From the NCBI RefSeq assembly GCF_019320115.1, contig NC_089598.1, positions 28,067,491 through 28,131,490 on the forward strand: a DNA stretch of 64,000 nucleotides. Reading direction: 5' to 3'. Shown in pieces: positions 1 to 11,408 of the stretch. Position numbers and translations under genes: made by a program. Below the pieces are notes generated by a model that was not told the origin of the DNA, searched no databases, and was given only the letters and a program-made list of their open reading frames with translations. Every line of letters begins with the position of its first letter. The stretch's first letter is position 1. This DNA is from Miscanthus floridulus. Lineage: Eukaryota; Streptophyta; Magnoliopsida; Poales; Poaceae.

Positions 1-187
1 CATGTGCAATAAGCTCCTTCATCATCACATGTGTGAGCTTTGCAACATCTCCAAGCCATTTTCACCTCCATGGCATATGTTGCTCACACACATGTACCTG
101 TGGACTAATCACCTGTGTATCTCACATAAACACAATTAGTCCACCTAGGTTGTCACTCAATTACCAAAACCAAATAAGGACGTTTCA
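1..187 (+). mobile_element. 3' terminal part of a Copia-type (SIRE-like) LTR
   Basis: The stretch ends at 186-187 in CA with the terminal motif GGACGTTTCA. This is nearly the same end as the LTRs at 57968 and 58728 (GGACCTTTCA). Immediately after it, at 188, the Tat LTR sequence starts in mid-LTR. The simplest reading is that a Copia element or solo LTR, mostly outside the window to the left, inserted into the Tat 3' LTR. Its target duplication should be GTCTC (188-192). The upstream half cannot be seen. Confidence 0.6.
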
Positions 188-872
188 GTCTCGGCAGGCG
201 TGAATCTCGAGATGGCCGAGGCCCTGACGTAGAGTGCCACGGCTCAGAGGGAGCGGTCGATCTGGTACGCTGGTTCAGAGGCGATGATGACCCAGGCCAG
301 ACTTCCAATGCCACGTTGTCTTCAGGGCGGGTGTTACGGGGCACAGTGTAGCGCCGGCACTAATCATGGGCACAGTGCCAGAACACAGTGGCCGGTAATC
401 ACCGCCACGCCTTGTCTTAGCCGGTATGGTATTGACGCGACTCCTTGTCCCGTCGGCCACTCCATGGTGTCGAGCCGTTGTTCGGCTAAGATTGCGGGAG
501 TGGTTGATGCATTAATAGGACATGACATGCTGTCAGGAAGACTGGTCGAGGCGGGAGCGATAGGTTATTGATAAGCTAGCCTCGGGCGATACGGAGAATA
601 GCTGTCTCATTCGAGGCTGTATGCACGGGGCCTCAGGCGAGACAGAGATTGGGCTCCTTGCCAAGGCTTTCCGTGAGAGGCCTCACATGAGGCGGAGATT
701 TCATCAGGGTGTCGAGACCTTCCCGTGCGAGGCCTAAGGCGAGGCAGAGAGCCGGTGGGCTTGGACGGGGCTGGTGGTGAACCCATGGCTTACCTTCTGG
801 CTTTGTTGTTGATGGGATTTAAGTGACTCTTTTAGTGTACGCTTGGGGTACCCCATTTTATGGTACCCGACA
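188..872 (-). repeat. 3' LTR of the Tat element, incomplete in window
   Basis: It matches 14590-15274 base for base without net gaps. On the element strand it begins TGTCGGGTACC at 872. The last ~630 bp of the LTR, corresponding to 13959-14589, are not present left of 188, where a Copia LTR end abuts instead. Confidence 0.9.
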
Positions 873-884
873 GTAGCCCCCAAG
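873..884 (-). other. Polypurine tract of the Tat element
   Basis: On the element strand the sequence CTTGGGGGCTAC directly precedes the LTR start TGTCGGG. This is the usual plus-strand primer position and fixes the inner LTR boundary at 872. Confidence 0.75.
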
Positions 885-1059
885 CCTTAGGGGGAGTGCA
901 TGCATTCTCCCTGAGGGTTTGTCGAGACTTGGCTTGCAGCCACTCCTGTAGGGATTGCGATTCGCTTCTCGAGGTTTCGGTGGGTGTGCGCGAGCGCACC
1001 CGCCGGGTGTAGCCCCCAAGGCCCTGGAGGAGTGGATTTACTCCTCCAGGGGCTTTTTC

Positions 1060-2670
1060 GTGTTTGAGTGAGAAGTTTTTATCGTATTTGCCGAGCCCAC
1101 AAGTGCAAGTTCAGGTCACGGGGTTTCGGCAAGGTCGCAGGGAGAGCCCCCGAGCCTCTGCACGAAGCAAGAGGGCGATTAGGGGTACCCCTGACTTTTT
1201 GCGCGACCCTCATGCTTCCTTTTCGCTCGGAATGAGGGGTGGAATGTGCCAAGCTACCCTCGATGGGCACGAGCGATGGCACTTCCGGTGAGTTGTTATC
1301 GTGTAAGTCCGAGTGGAGGCCCATGCCCCGTTCGCTAGGGGACGGCTAGTGGTCTAGAGACGTGCTCCAAGAGTATCGGAGGGTTTCTCTAGTGGGTGTC
1401 ATGGCCGTTCGCTGGGCCCTGGTGGCTCGGTGCCTCCCTCGGTGGGATCCCATTCGAAGACCTCCCTACCAGTCTCGGACACGACTTAGGATGCCCCGAG
1501 CGATCGTTCGCTCGGGCCTTGGCCATATGTGGGCTCGCCCATAGTCGTCCCTAACTCTGTTGCCCTGGGGTGGCTATCAAAACCCTAGGGGGCCCAGCCT
1601 TCGAACCCCTAGACCGTAACAGGCTTGATGCCCTTTATCGTGTTTGTAACGAAACTTCTAGCGTGGGCTTAGGTCGTTTGTCTTTGTTTTGGGTGCAGGA
1701 GGAGCCCCTGAGCCTCCGCCTAGAGCGAGAGGGTGGTCAGGGGTCCCCCTGGCTTTTTTGTTCGATTCTCACATATCCTTTTCGTTCAGACGGAGGGGTT
1801 GTTTGCCAAGCCCATTCGGGTGCGAGCCTAGGCCGCTGGGTCTCGGCAAGGTTGTAGGAAGAGCCCCTAGCCTCTACACGGAGCGAGAGGGCTGTCGGGA
1901 GTTCCCCTGGCTTTTTGTATGCCCCTCGCACGTGAGGGTTTGTTTGCCAAGGCCCCCTTAGGCACGAGCCTAGGTCACGGGGTCTCGGCATATCTACAGG
2001 AAGGGCTCCCTAGCCTCTGCACGGAGCGAGAGGGCCGTCAGGAGCTCCCCTAGCTTTTTGTACGACCCTCGCACTTCCTTTTCGCTCAGAAGGAGGGGTT
2101 GTTTTGTCGAGCCCCTTCGAGTGCGAGCCGGGGTCGCTGGGTCTTGGCAAGGTTGCAGGAAGAGCCCCTTAGCCTCGGCACGGAGCAAGAGGTCCATCAG
2201 GGGTTCCCCTGGCTTTTCATACGACCCTCACGCTTCCTTTTCGCTCGGAAGAAGGGGTGGAATGTGCCAGGCTACCCTCGGTAGGCACGAGCAGTGGCAC
2301 TTCTGGTGAACTGTTATCGGGTAAGTCCGAGTGGAGGCCCGTGCCCCATTCACTAGGGGACGGCTAGTGGTCCAGAGATGCACTCCAAGAGTACCAAAGG
2401 GTTTGTCTAGTGGGTGCCGAGGCCGTTCACTGGGCCCCGGTGGCTCGGTGCCTCCCTATGGTGGGATCCCATTCGAAGACCTTCCCGCCGGTCTCAGACA
2501 CGACTTAGGGCGTCCCAAACATTTCGCTTGCTTAGGCCTTGGCCCCGTGTGGGCTCGCCCGCGGTCGTCCCTGACTCTGTTGCCCTAGGGTGGCTGTTGA
2601 AACCCCTAGGGGCCCAGCCTTCGAACCCCTAGACCGTAATAGGCTCAGCGCCTGGTTCCTTCATCTAAAA
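1060..2670. repeat. GC-rich internal repeat array of the Tat element
   Basis: A ~400 bp block at about 1230-1640 recurs at about 2247-2650, an offset near 1020 bp. Between and before the copies a shorter unit of roughly 100-140 bp recurs at about 1130, 1700, 1860, 1995 and 2150. It contains GAGCCCCTAGCCTC-like and GCTTTTTGTACGACCCTCGC-like words. Short open frames on both strands here are by-products of the high GC content and share no protein family that I recognise. The array lies between the 3' LTR and the opposite-strand ORF promoter. Confidence 0.7.
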
Positions 2671-2928
2671 GGAATAGGGCAGGGGGAACATCTTCCCCAT
2701 CGGCTGGCAACGGCTAGCGTGCCTTTTGAGGTGGTTTTCTGGGGAGATGGAACGACGCCTGCTGCCACAGCGATCAGGCGTGACGTGGTGTCAGCAGATG
2801 GGATGTAACTATTCCCACAATTAATGAGGAAAAGGTGGGCACGTGGGCGGTAAAATCGGATCGGGGTTAACTACGTCGGATCCAGGGGAAACTTCCCCGA
2901 TTTCATCACCCATCCGTTTTGCCTTTGC

Positions 2929-2940
2929 CCTACATAAATA
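2929..2940 (+). promoter_or_regulatory. Putative TATA box for the opposite-strand accessory ORF
   Basis: CTACATAAATACG lies about 170 bp before the ATG at 3105. Between them is a purine-rich leader (GAAGAAGAAGGGAGAAG, then GA repeats). The arrangement fits a plus-strand RNA polymerase II promoter inside the element, separate from the LTR promoter. Inferred from position only. Confidence 0.45.
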
Positions 2941-3104
2941 CGCAATGAGCCTCGCCCCTCCCCACCTTACCTTGCCTATGTTAGCTCTGCCCCCATCGAG
3001 CCGTCGCTAGAGCAGCGGGCATCGGGAAGAAGAAGGGAGAAGGGCGAGCTAGGGAGAGAGAGAGCGACAAACTCACCGCCGCATTCGAACCCTCCACCGC
3101 ACTC

Positions 3105-6100
3105 ATGGCCGGTGACATCGTTGTCATTGAGGCGGACCCTTGGGATCCATCTGACGTCACCGTGGAGATGCTTCAGTCACTCATCGACGACGGACCCCTT
3201 CATCCAGTGACGGACCCCAGCAGGCCGGAGTGGATCGCTCCGTCAGGCAAGCCGGAACTGAGGCCTCGTGACGGTTACATCGTGAGCTTCATCTCCTTTC
3301 ACGAGCGTGCCCTCGGTGTTCTGGCGGATCAGTTCATGCGGGCGCTCCCGCAATATTATGGTGTGGAGCTCCACAACTTCAACCCCAACTCCATCACGTA
3401 GGCGGCCATCTTCGTTGCTGTCTGCGAGGGGTACTTGGGGATTGCTCCCCATTGGGAGTTGTGGCTCCATCTCTTTTGGGCGGGGCATACCACAAAGCCA
3501 ACGGGCACGTCGGGCATGAGGAAGGCGATGAGGGCCGGCGGCTACACTCTCTAAGTGCGTCAGGACCGCCAACACCTCTACATCCTAGCCCAACTCGCGT
3601 CATCCAATCATCGATGGTACACGAGCTGGTTCTATCTCCACAACGATGACGGTGGACTTCCCCCCTACACTGGGCAGATTGTGGGGAGCTACCCGGAGAG
3701 GTGGAAGTACGGTGTCCCGAGGGAGGATCAGCCCAAGCTGCAGCCGCTTCTGGAGGGGCTAGAGAGGCTATGGGGCCATGGCCTTAGTGCGGCCATGGTC
3801 GTGGCTGCCTTCCACCGCCGGAGGGTGCTGCCGCTAATGGCTCAGCGGCAGCGCCTGTTCGAGATGAGGCCGGGTGAGCCAAACGACGGCATTCAGATGT
3901 CCTCCTCCGCCCTTTCCGATGAGGAAATTCTTCACCGGGTGGGGAAGATGGTGGAGGCGAAGCTAAGAGGCGGTAACCTGACCCCCATCATGATGCGCCC
4001 GTCATGGGGGTTCCTCTCACTGGTAAGTCGAGCGCCGCTGTAGCCCTCGAGCCCTCTCTGTTTCTCACTATTTCTCATTCCCTTATGCGCAATCACCGTT
4101 CCTGCAAGGGATGAGGGACGTGCGAGCCTCTCCACCACCCGTTCCTGAGGACGCGAGGCGGCGGGTGATCAACTGGGTGCACGCCGAGGTATAGAAAAAG
4201 AGGAAGGACGCCAAGGCGGTGAAGCGCACAAAGCAGATTCTCGCGCGCAAGAAACTAGATGAGCGTCGTCGGCAGCAAAGGAAGGACGGCCTCCTATTGG
4301 AGGAGTCCCCGTCGCCGTCGTTAGCGATGGATGCCTCGAACGAGGATGACGACGGCAAGATGGGGTGGGGTCCCTTGGACCATCTCCCTGACGTAGGGGA
4401 GACGGTGCCCGGGGTGTTGGCAAGCAGCCCGACGCTCCCAGGAGGAGGAGGAGGAGGAGCTGCCCCGGGGTCAGTGGTTGACCGCCTCGGGGCCGAGGCC
4501 GACATGCTTGAGGAGTGGGTGTTGGGCAAGCATGCTGTCAGCCCGGTGGGCTCAGCGGTAGTAGTGGAGCAGGTGGCAGTGGGGGTGACGCAACTGCCCC
4601 CGCAGAGGACCGAGGGGGCGCCGGGGTCCATTGAGGACCAACCGGCGCTGATGAACACGGAGGTTGTGCCTCTACCGCCGCCACCGCCTACGCAGACAAG
4701 GGTCGTCATGTCGAAGCGGTTGCAGCCCCGCTCGAGGTAGGTGTATTTTTGGTGGGGCCATAGTGCTTTTTCGTCTTGTGCTGACCTTGTAAACATTTTG
4801 TCCTTAGCCGGAAGCAACCTACGGAGGTGCCTACCTTGGCGCCCCTAAAAGTGCTCAAGGTTAACCCTAGCTCCTCCACCCACTGGGTGGCGGAGGCGCA
4901 AGCCGCCCTACAATGTGGCGCGGCATCGGCAAGGGCTGACCCGAAGGAGCCAGCCACCCAAGGAGGGGATGCTAGGGCGGCCCCGACACAGGTGGGGGAG
5001 GGAGCGCCTCCGCCCCATGATGGCGAGGCCCATGGGTCGGATGGGGCTGAGGTTCCCTTACCTGCGGAGGCCACCGGGATCGAGGTCCTTGTGGTTTCAC
5101 AGGCCAGGGCGATGGAGGCCATGGCACCCAGGACCATCGAGGTCGCTGCGGCGGGTGTCGGAGCCCCCGCGACCGCCGAGGCCACGGTGGTGGAGGCCAG
5201 AGCCCCTGAGACCACCGTGGCCATGATGGCAGAGGCTGGAGCCCCCAGGACCACTGAGGCTAACATGATCATGGCGAGGCTGTTGGCCCAGGAAGTGGAG
5301 ACGAAGGCCACGGAGGCCTCGGTGGCACCCTTGGTTCAAGGCCCGCTATCGTTGCGGGAGAGCGCCCAAGAGGTGGAAGTTCTTCCGATCTCCTTCGACG
5401 ATACTTCCTGGGCATAGGAGATGGCCGGTGCCAAGGTGGCTGGTGTCATGGAATAGCCGGTTCCAACCTCGGGCGAGGGAAGCTCGGCCCTCACGCAAGT
5501 ACGACCCGAGCCCCACGGGTAGGATCACCCGCGTGTCCTGCGGCAGAGCCGGGATGACCCTGGGGCAGAGCCTCTGTTTGCCCTCAAGGATGTGGCCAAG
5601 GGCGGTCGCTGGGACACATTTGAGTAGTACTGCCAGCTGGCGGAGCGGTCACTACGGACGGCGATGTCCGTGGTGGCCAACGATCCGCTCGGAGTCGCCA
5701 AGGTTCATGCTTTCTTTTCTCATGCAGTGGTCTTTTTTTGAGTTTTCTTTGTAGGGATTGACCCCTATTCTATTTCCCCCAGAAGCTCGAGACCTGGTCC
5801 CTTAGGAAGTCAGTCTTTCTCCAGTGGGAGAGGGACGTCTGGGACCAGCTTTAGCGGCAGAAGGGCCTTATTGCAGGCGCCAATGAGCTCCTATCGGCAC
5901 GGACCGCAGAGGTGGAGGACCTCCGCCTTCATTATGCTGACGCAAAGGTCGAGGCGGCCATAGCTCAGGAGCAGCTCGCCCCCTGGTGGCGTGGGTCAAG
6001 GAGTTGGAGGAGGAGCTCACCCGCGTGGTCAGTGATCAGGATGCCTTCAGGTCTTGAGCCGAAGAAGCCATGGCCTCGGGCAAGGCTCTTGCTGGGCAGC

Positions 6101-6905
6101 TAAGAGCGGAACAGAGTGCGCACCAGCTGACGAAAGGCGCTTTGGATAAGGCCCTTGCAACAGCTAAGGCCTCACAAACCGAGGCTGTGGTTTGGAGGGG
6201 AAAGGCCGAGGGTGAGTCCTAGTCCCCTCGTTTTATTTGCTTTTTCTTATGTTCGCTCCCTAACTTCCTGGTGTGACGTAGAGCTGGGGAGTGAAGCTTC
6301 CAGGATAGCTGAGGCTTCTTGGGTCGAGGCCCAGTGCCTAAAGGAGAAAGCCGAGGCCTCTTGGGTCGAGGCCCGACGCTAGGAGCTGAAGGCCAAGGGT
6401 GAGTTCCATAGGCTTCTGTCCCTCTTTAGCTTGTTTTTGTTTGCGCTCAACCCCATTTCATTTCCCGGAGGCAGAGGTTACCCAGGCAGCCGAGGCTTCT
6501 GTCGCGGTGCAGGCGGTGCTCGAGACCGAGATTGGGGAGCACGAGGTGCTGAAGAGTGCCACCCACACCGCCTGCGAGGCCTTGGAGGTCGAGGGGGTTC
6601 AATTAGGCAGCTCCCTTGGGAGCCATCTGATTGCATTGAGCGGTCAAGTGCGCGAGCAGCTCCGAGGAGTGCTGCATACGGGCGTCAAGCGCGCGCTGGC
6701 CGTCATTGCCTCGCACTACATAGGCATTGACCTCCAAGCCATCAGCGATGGCTACATCCTGCCCGACGATGACGAGGAGGCTGACGAGGCGGTTGCAAAG
6801 CTGATGGAGGCGGCGGAGGGCCCCTGTACGGCGTTGGCCAAGCTGTTCGAAGAGGAGATGGTCGCTCCTCCACCGTCTACCAATGTTGGAGGCCTTGAGC
6901 CATGA
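3105..6905 (+). pseudogene. Opposite-strand accessory protein of Tat element (Transposase_28 / putative gypsy type transposon family)
   Basis: The protein runs plus-strand, opposite to gag-pol. The N-terminal part (3105-4030) starts MAGDIVVIEADPWDPSDVTV and contains the conserved globular domain annotated in grasses as putative gypsy type transposon (Pfam Transposase_28, from memory). Later segments at about 4083-4738, 4809-5414, 5781-6215, 6283-6400 and 6471-6905 are a charged and Ala/Glu-rich, coiled-coil-like region ending GGLEP. They are separated by intervals with GT...AG ends that look like short introns. Stops at 3399 (TAG) and 3555 (TAA) replace apparent Gln codons, so the copy is inactive. 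Function is unknown. Related Tat elements (Grande, RIRE2) are known to carry an opposite-strand ORF here. Exon limits are approximate. Confidence 0.75.
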
Positions 6906-7481
6906 CCTAGGCCTGAGAGGCCATGTAAATAGAATAGAAATTAACTATGTATCGTAACGTTTGTGGCCATGGAGGCCTTTCTTTTTGAAGTACTCATGTT
7001 TCTTTAATCGTTTGTCTTGTATTTCTGAGCCTCTGCCCTCTTGTTGTCTCTGATCGGATTTTTTCACAAAAAACTTCCTTGGAGCCTAAGCTGTCCCCTG
7101 GGCGAAAGGTGGTGAGGGAGCGCCATAGGCCGGAGGCTTAGGCCGTCTCGCGACTCTACCGGCCTTCTGGCCCTTAGACGGGCTTTCGGTCCTTGGGTTT
7201 TTTGCAACCGATTCGTCAGAGCGTGCTAGAGGGTTTGGCGTAGGAATTTTTTCGAAGAATGACTAAAAAATGGTGCATGGGACTTAGGGGGGAATCCCCC
7301 CATCTAGCCCTCAAGGGAGGTTCGGTTCTGCGGAGGCAGAGCCGAGTCTCCCTTACAGTGTCATCGTATTACCGAGACCCACGATGGGCTCGGGGGGGGG
7401 GGGGGTTCTCAAAAAATTAGAACAACTAAAGAATGCTTTTCAATTGTATTCCGAGAAACAATATATACAATGCTTGGAAAT
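6906..7481. other. Spacer between tail-to-tail accessory ORF and pol
   Basis: No coding signal. It separates the end of the plus-strand accessory ORF from the end of minus-strand integrase, so it would hold the 3' ends of two converging transcripts. It contains a run of 14 G around 7391-7404, a likely slippage site and assembly weak point. Confidence 0.6.
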
Positions 7482-8640
7482 TTAAGGGTAAAAGCAACGT
7501 AGCTGTTCTATATTCCAAGCGTTGGTGAAGATTTTGCCCTTCTCGTTGGCTAGTTTGTAGGTCCCAGGATTCAACACTTGGGCGATGATGTACGGTCCTT
7601 CCCATGGCAGGGTCAGCTTGTGGCGACCCTTGTTACTCTGCACCAGCCTCAACACCAGGTCGCCTACCTTCAAGTCTCGGCTTCGGATGCGCCGGGCCTG
7701 ATAGCGCCGTAGGGTTTGCTAGTATTTAGCCGAGTGCAGCAGCGCGATGCCTCGGGCTTCGTCCAGTTGGTCGAGGGCGTCCTCGCGGGTGGTGCGGTTG
7801 CTTTGTTTGTTATAGGCCTGTAGCCTCGGGGAACCATATTCCAAGTCAGTGGGGAGGATGGCCTCGGCTCCATAGACTAGGAAGAAAGGCGTAAACCCTG
7901 TGGCTCGGCTTAGAGTGTTCCTCAGGCTCCAGATGACCGATGGGAGTTCGGCGAGCCATTTCTTGCCAAACTTCTTCAACCGGTTGTAAATTCTTAGCTT
8001 GAGGCCTTGTAGGATCATGTCGTTGGCACATTCTACTTGGCCATTGGTCCTTGGGTGTCCTACGGCCGACTAGGCCACATGGATGTGGTGGTCGTCGTAG
8101 AACATCAAGAATTTTTTGCCGATGAACTGTGTCCCGTTGTCGGTGATGATGGTGTTAGGGACCCCGAACCTATGGATAATGTCAGTGAAGAACACTACTG
8201 CTTGCTCGGATTTGATTCGATTGATCGGACGAGCCTCGATCCATTTGGAGAACTTATCGATTGCTACAAGTAGATGGGTGTAGCCCTCGGGGGCCTTTTG
8301 TAGAGGCCCAACCATGTCGAGCCCCCACACGGTGAACGACCACGTAATGGGGATAGTTTGGAGGGCCAAGGCCGGGAGGTGCGTCTGCCAAGCATAGTAC
8401 TAGCATCCTTCGCAGGAGCGTACTAGCTTAGTGGCATCAGCAACCATCATCGGCCAGTAGAACCCTTGGTGGAAAGCATTTCTGATGAGCGTCCAAGGCG
8501 CCGCATGGTGCCCGCAGGCCCCTGCATGCAAGTCCCAAAGCAGGGCTCAGCCTGCCTCGGCGGTGATGCATCGTTGGAGGACACTGCAGGGACTTCGCCT
8601 ATACAATTCGCCATTGCAGAGGACATAAGTCTTGGCTCGC
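7482..8640 (-). pseudogene. Integrase of the Tat element
   Basis: Read on the minus strand, a zinc-binding N-terminal region (~8370-8640) precedes the DDE core. The first Asp is in GLDMVG (~8320), the second in TDNGTQF (~8143) and the Glu in GQVECAN (~8030). All three catalytic residues are present. The C-terminal region ends at 7482 with a WEGPYII-like motif and a final CFYP. A TAG at 8070-8072 interrupts the core between the second Asp and the Glu, and further stops lie near 8400 and in the region around 7740. The enzyme would insert the cDNA copy into chromosomes. This copy cannot make a full-length product. Confidence 0.85.
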
Positions 8641-8670
8641 CATGCAAGCCATCGGGCTTCGATCCTGTCA

Positions 8671-9558
8671 CTAGGAAGCTCTCCCCCGAGCAAGCCAATC
8701 AAGGAACGGGATTCGCCAGTCCGCGTCCTGGTCGGTCTGGGGAGGCTCGGTGTTGACTTCCATGACCTTGGGCTTGGTCGAGAGAGTCTCGGCAGCAGAG
8801 GAGGCGTCGAGCCCCATGGTGGTTTCGGCCGGTGGGCCCTCTTCTGCTGCCGAGGCATAGTCAATGGAAGGCTTGTGGAGGTCCCTGGCAAAGACATTCG
8901 AGGGGACCGGAGCCCGTGCCGAGGCCATCTTTGCTAGTTCGTCCGTGGCCTCGTTGTATTTCCGTGTGATGTGGTTGAGCTCGAGACCGTCGAATTTGTC
9001 TTCCAGGCGGCATACCAGCTTGCAGTACGCCTCCATTTTGGGGTCGAGGCAGTTTGACTCCTTCATGACTTGATCAACGATGAGCTGTGAGTCGCCCCGG
9101 ATGTCGAGACGCCGTACTCCAAGTTCAATGGCGATCTGCAGGCCATTGACGAGGGCCTCATATTCAGCTGCATTGTTGGAGGCGGCAAAATGGAGCCGAA
9201 CCATGTAGCACATGTGTACTCCAAGGGGCGAGATGAAGAGCAGACCCGTGCCTGCCTCGGTCTTCGTTAGAGACCCATCGAAGTACATGGTCCGGCATTC
9301 TGTCTGGACTTGAGCAGGTGGCAATTGGGTGTCAGTCCACTTAGCCACAAAATCGGCCAAGACCTGAGACTTTATTGCTTTCCGAGGCGCAAAGGTTAGG
9401 GCTTCCCCCATGAGCTCGACGGCCCACTTGGCTATCCTACCCAAAGCCTCCCGGTTATGGATTATCTCTCCCAAGGGAAAAGATGAAACCACAGTCACTG
9501 GGTGGGACTCGAAGTAGTGGCGCAGCTTGCGCCGGGCCAAGACTATGGCGTAGATCAA
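8671..9558 (-). pseudogene. Second, archaeal-type RNase H of the Tat element
   Basis: After the usual RT-linked RNase H, a 295-residue frame begins near 9558. It carries MYFDGSLTK at ~9285 (first Asp), NNAAEYEAL (Glu), RGDSQLIVDQV (Asp) and HITRKYNEATDELAKMAS at its end. This is the pattern of the extra RNase H domain reported for Tat/Ogre elements, thought to have been gained besides the original domain. The frame itself has no internal stop. It is cut off from RT by a single TAG at 9562-9564 and from integrase by frame decay below 8671. Confidence 0.85.
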
Positions 9559-9561
9559 CTT

Positions 9562-10680
9562 CTAGATGTGGGGGTATCGTGTTTTGGTCTCGGAAAGCAC
9601 TTCGCTGATGAAGTAGACAAGTCGTTGGATCGGTAGGGCATGCCCCTCTTCCTGCCTCTCTACCACTATGGCAGCGCTGACCACTTGGGTCGTTGCGGTG
9701 ACGTAGAGTAAGAGGGCCTCGTCCTTGACTAGAGGTACTAGGACGGGAGGATTGGTGAGCAGTGCTTTGAGCTTGGCGAGGGCTTCTTTGGCCTCGGGGG
9801 TCCAAGAAAAGCGTTCGGATTTTCTCAAGAGGCGGTACAGAGGTAAGCCTTTTTCATCAAGGCGTGAGATGAAGCGGCTTAGGGCCGCAAGGCATCCCAT
9901 GACCCTCTGCACTCCCTTGAGGTCTCTAATTGGTCCCATGCTGGTTACGGCCGAGACCTTCTTCGGGTTGGCTTCGATGCCGCGTTCTGAGACTATGAAT
10001 CCCAAGAGCATGCCTCGGGGGACCCCGAACACACGCTTCTCGGGATTGAGCTTGATGCCCTTCTCTCTAAGGCATTTGAAGGCTATCTTCAAGTCGTCGA
10101 TGAGATCCTTAGCCTTTCTAGACTTGACCACGATGTCATCCACATAGGCCTCGATGGTTCGCCCAATGTGGTCGCCAAAGGCCTGGGTCATGCACTGCTG
10201 GTACGTGGCCCCTACGTTTCTGAGGCCGAAAGGCATAGTCACGTAGCAGTACATGCCGAATGGGGTGATGAAAGAAGTCATGAGCTGGTCGGACTCTTTC
10301 ATCTTGATCTGATGGTAGCCAAAATACGCATCAAGGAAAGACAGGGTCTCACACCCCGCAGTGGAGTCAATGATTTGATCGATTCAAGGTAATGGGAAGG
10401 GGACTTTTGGATAGGCTTTATTCAAACTGGTGTAGTCTACACACATCCTCCATTTCCCATTTTTCTTCTTAACTAACACAGGGTTAGCCAACCACTCTGG
10501 ATGGGATACTTCCTTGATGAACCTGTCCGCCAAGAGTTTTTGCACTTCCTCGCCAATGGTCCTACGCTTTTCCTCGTCAAATCGGCGTAGGCATTGCTTC
10601 ACCGGTCTAGAGCCGGCTCGGATGTCCAAGCGTGCTCGGCAACCTCCCTCGGTATGCCCAGCATGTCCAAGGGACTCCAT
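9562..10680 (-). pseudogene. Reverse transcriptase plus first RNase H of the Tat element
   Basis: Conserved RT blocks can be read on the minus strand: a KKNGKWRMCVDY block near 10450, MPFGLRNVGATYQ near 10220 and an intact YVDD active site at about 10135-10146. Then follow the GFIVSERGIEANPKK block and an RT-linked RNase H ending at 9562. A TGA at 10384-10386 replaces an apparent Arg CGA codon between RT blocks, and a TAG at 9562 ends the frame. Both are C-to-T type changes on the coding strand. The active site is conserved, so inactivation is by stop codons only. Confidence 0.88.
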
Positions 10681-10727
10681 GCGAACATGTCAGCATTCGC
10701 ATGGAGGAAGTCAACGAACACGGCCTC

Positions 10728-11321
10728 CTATTTGATGTCGAGCATGGCGCTGATCCTTAGCGCCCGGTCATCAGGGCAGGCGGGGTCGACCGGGACGAGC
10801 TTGATGGCCTCTGTGGGCTCGAATGTCCCTGCACGATGCTTGGAGTTAGGCACCTCACAACCAAGTCGGTCGAGGTTGGCGATGAGGGTCTCGGCCTCTA
10901 CAAGAGCCTTGGCGTACTCGATGCACTCGACGTCACAGTCGTATGCATGTTCGTACGTGGACTCAATCATGATGACGCCGTTGGGACCTGGCATCTTGAG
11001 CTTAAGGTAGGTGTAGTTGGGGACTGCTATAAACTTGGCGTAGCACGGCCGCCCTACGATGGCGTGGTAGGTTCCCCTGAATCTGACCACCTCGAAGGTA
11101 AGGACCTCCTTGCGGTAGTTGGAGGGGGTGCCAAAGCAAACGGGGAGGTCGATGCGCCCGAGGGGTCGCGTGCGTTTCCCTGGCATGATGCCGTGGAAAG
11201 GTGCGGCGTCACCTCGGAGCCTCGATCGATCGATCTCCAAGAGCTCCAGGGTGCTGGCGTAGAGGATGTTGAGGCCGATGCCTCCGTCCATCAACACCTT
11301 AGTGAGCCGGGTGTTGCCCAC
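10728..11321 (-). pseudogene. Aspartic protease region of the Tat element
   Basis: A 197-residue minus-strand frame contains VLMDGGIGLNILYA near 11285, the position of the DGGSGLNILY protease signature of Tat elements. Here the second-to-last signature residue reads Ile where Ser is usual. It is followed by a RYHAIVGRPCYAKF-like motif. It would cleave the Gag-Pol polyprotein. Frame breaks separate it from gag upstream and RT downstream. Confidence 0.75.
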
Positions 11322-11408
11322 GATTGGGTCAACGACGAGCAGGTACTGCCCAGGATTCGGGACATGGTCGGGGTGGTCATCTCGACCAAAGGTGATCGTC
11401 TCCCAAGA

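Noticed and set aside
188..872. 3' LTR truncated by simple deletion
   Set aside because: The abrupt change falls exactly after a Copia LTR terminus (CA at 187), so insertion explains it better.
4083..4817. 244-residue minus-strand ORF
   Set aside because: It mirrors the GC-rich plus-strand accessory ORF of the Tat element, is low-complexity Pro/Ser/Thr-rich and has no family resemblance.
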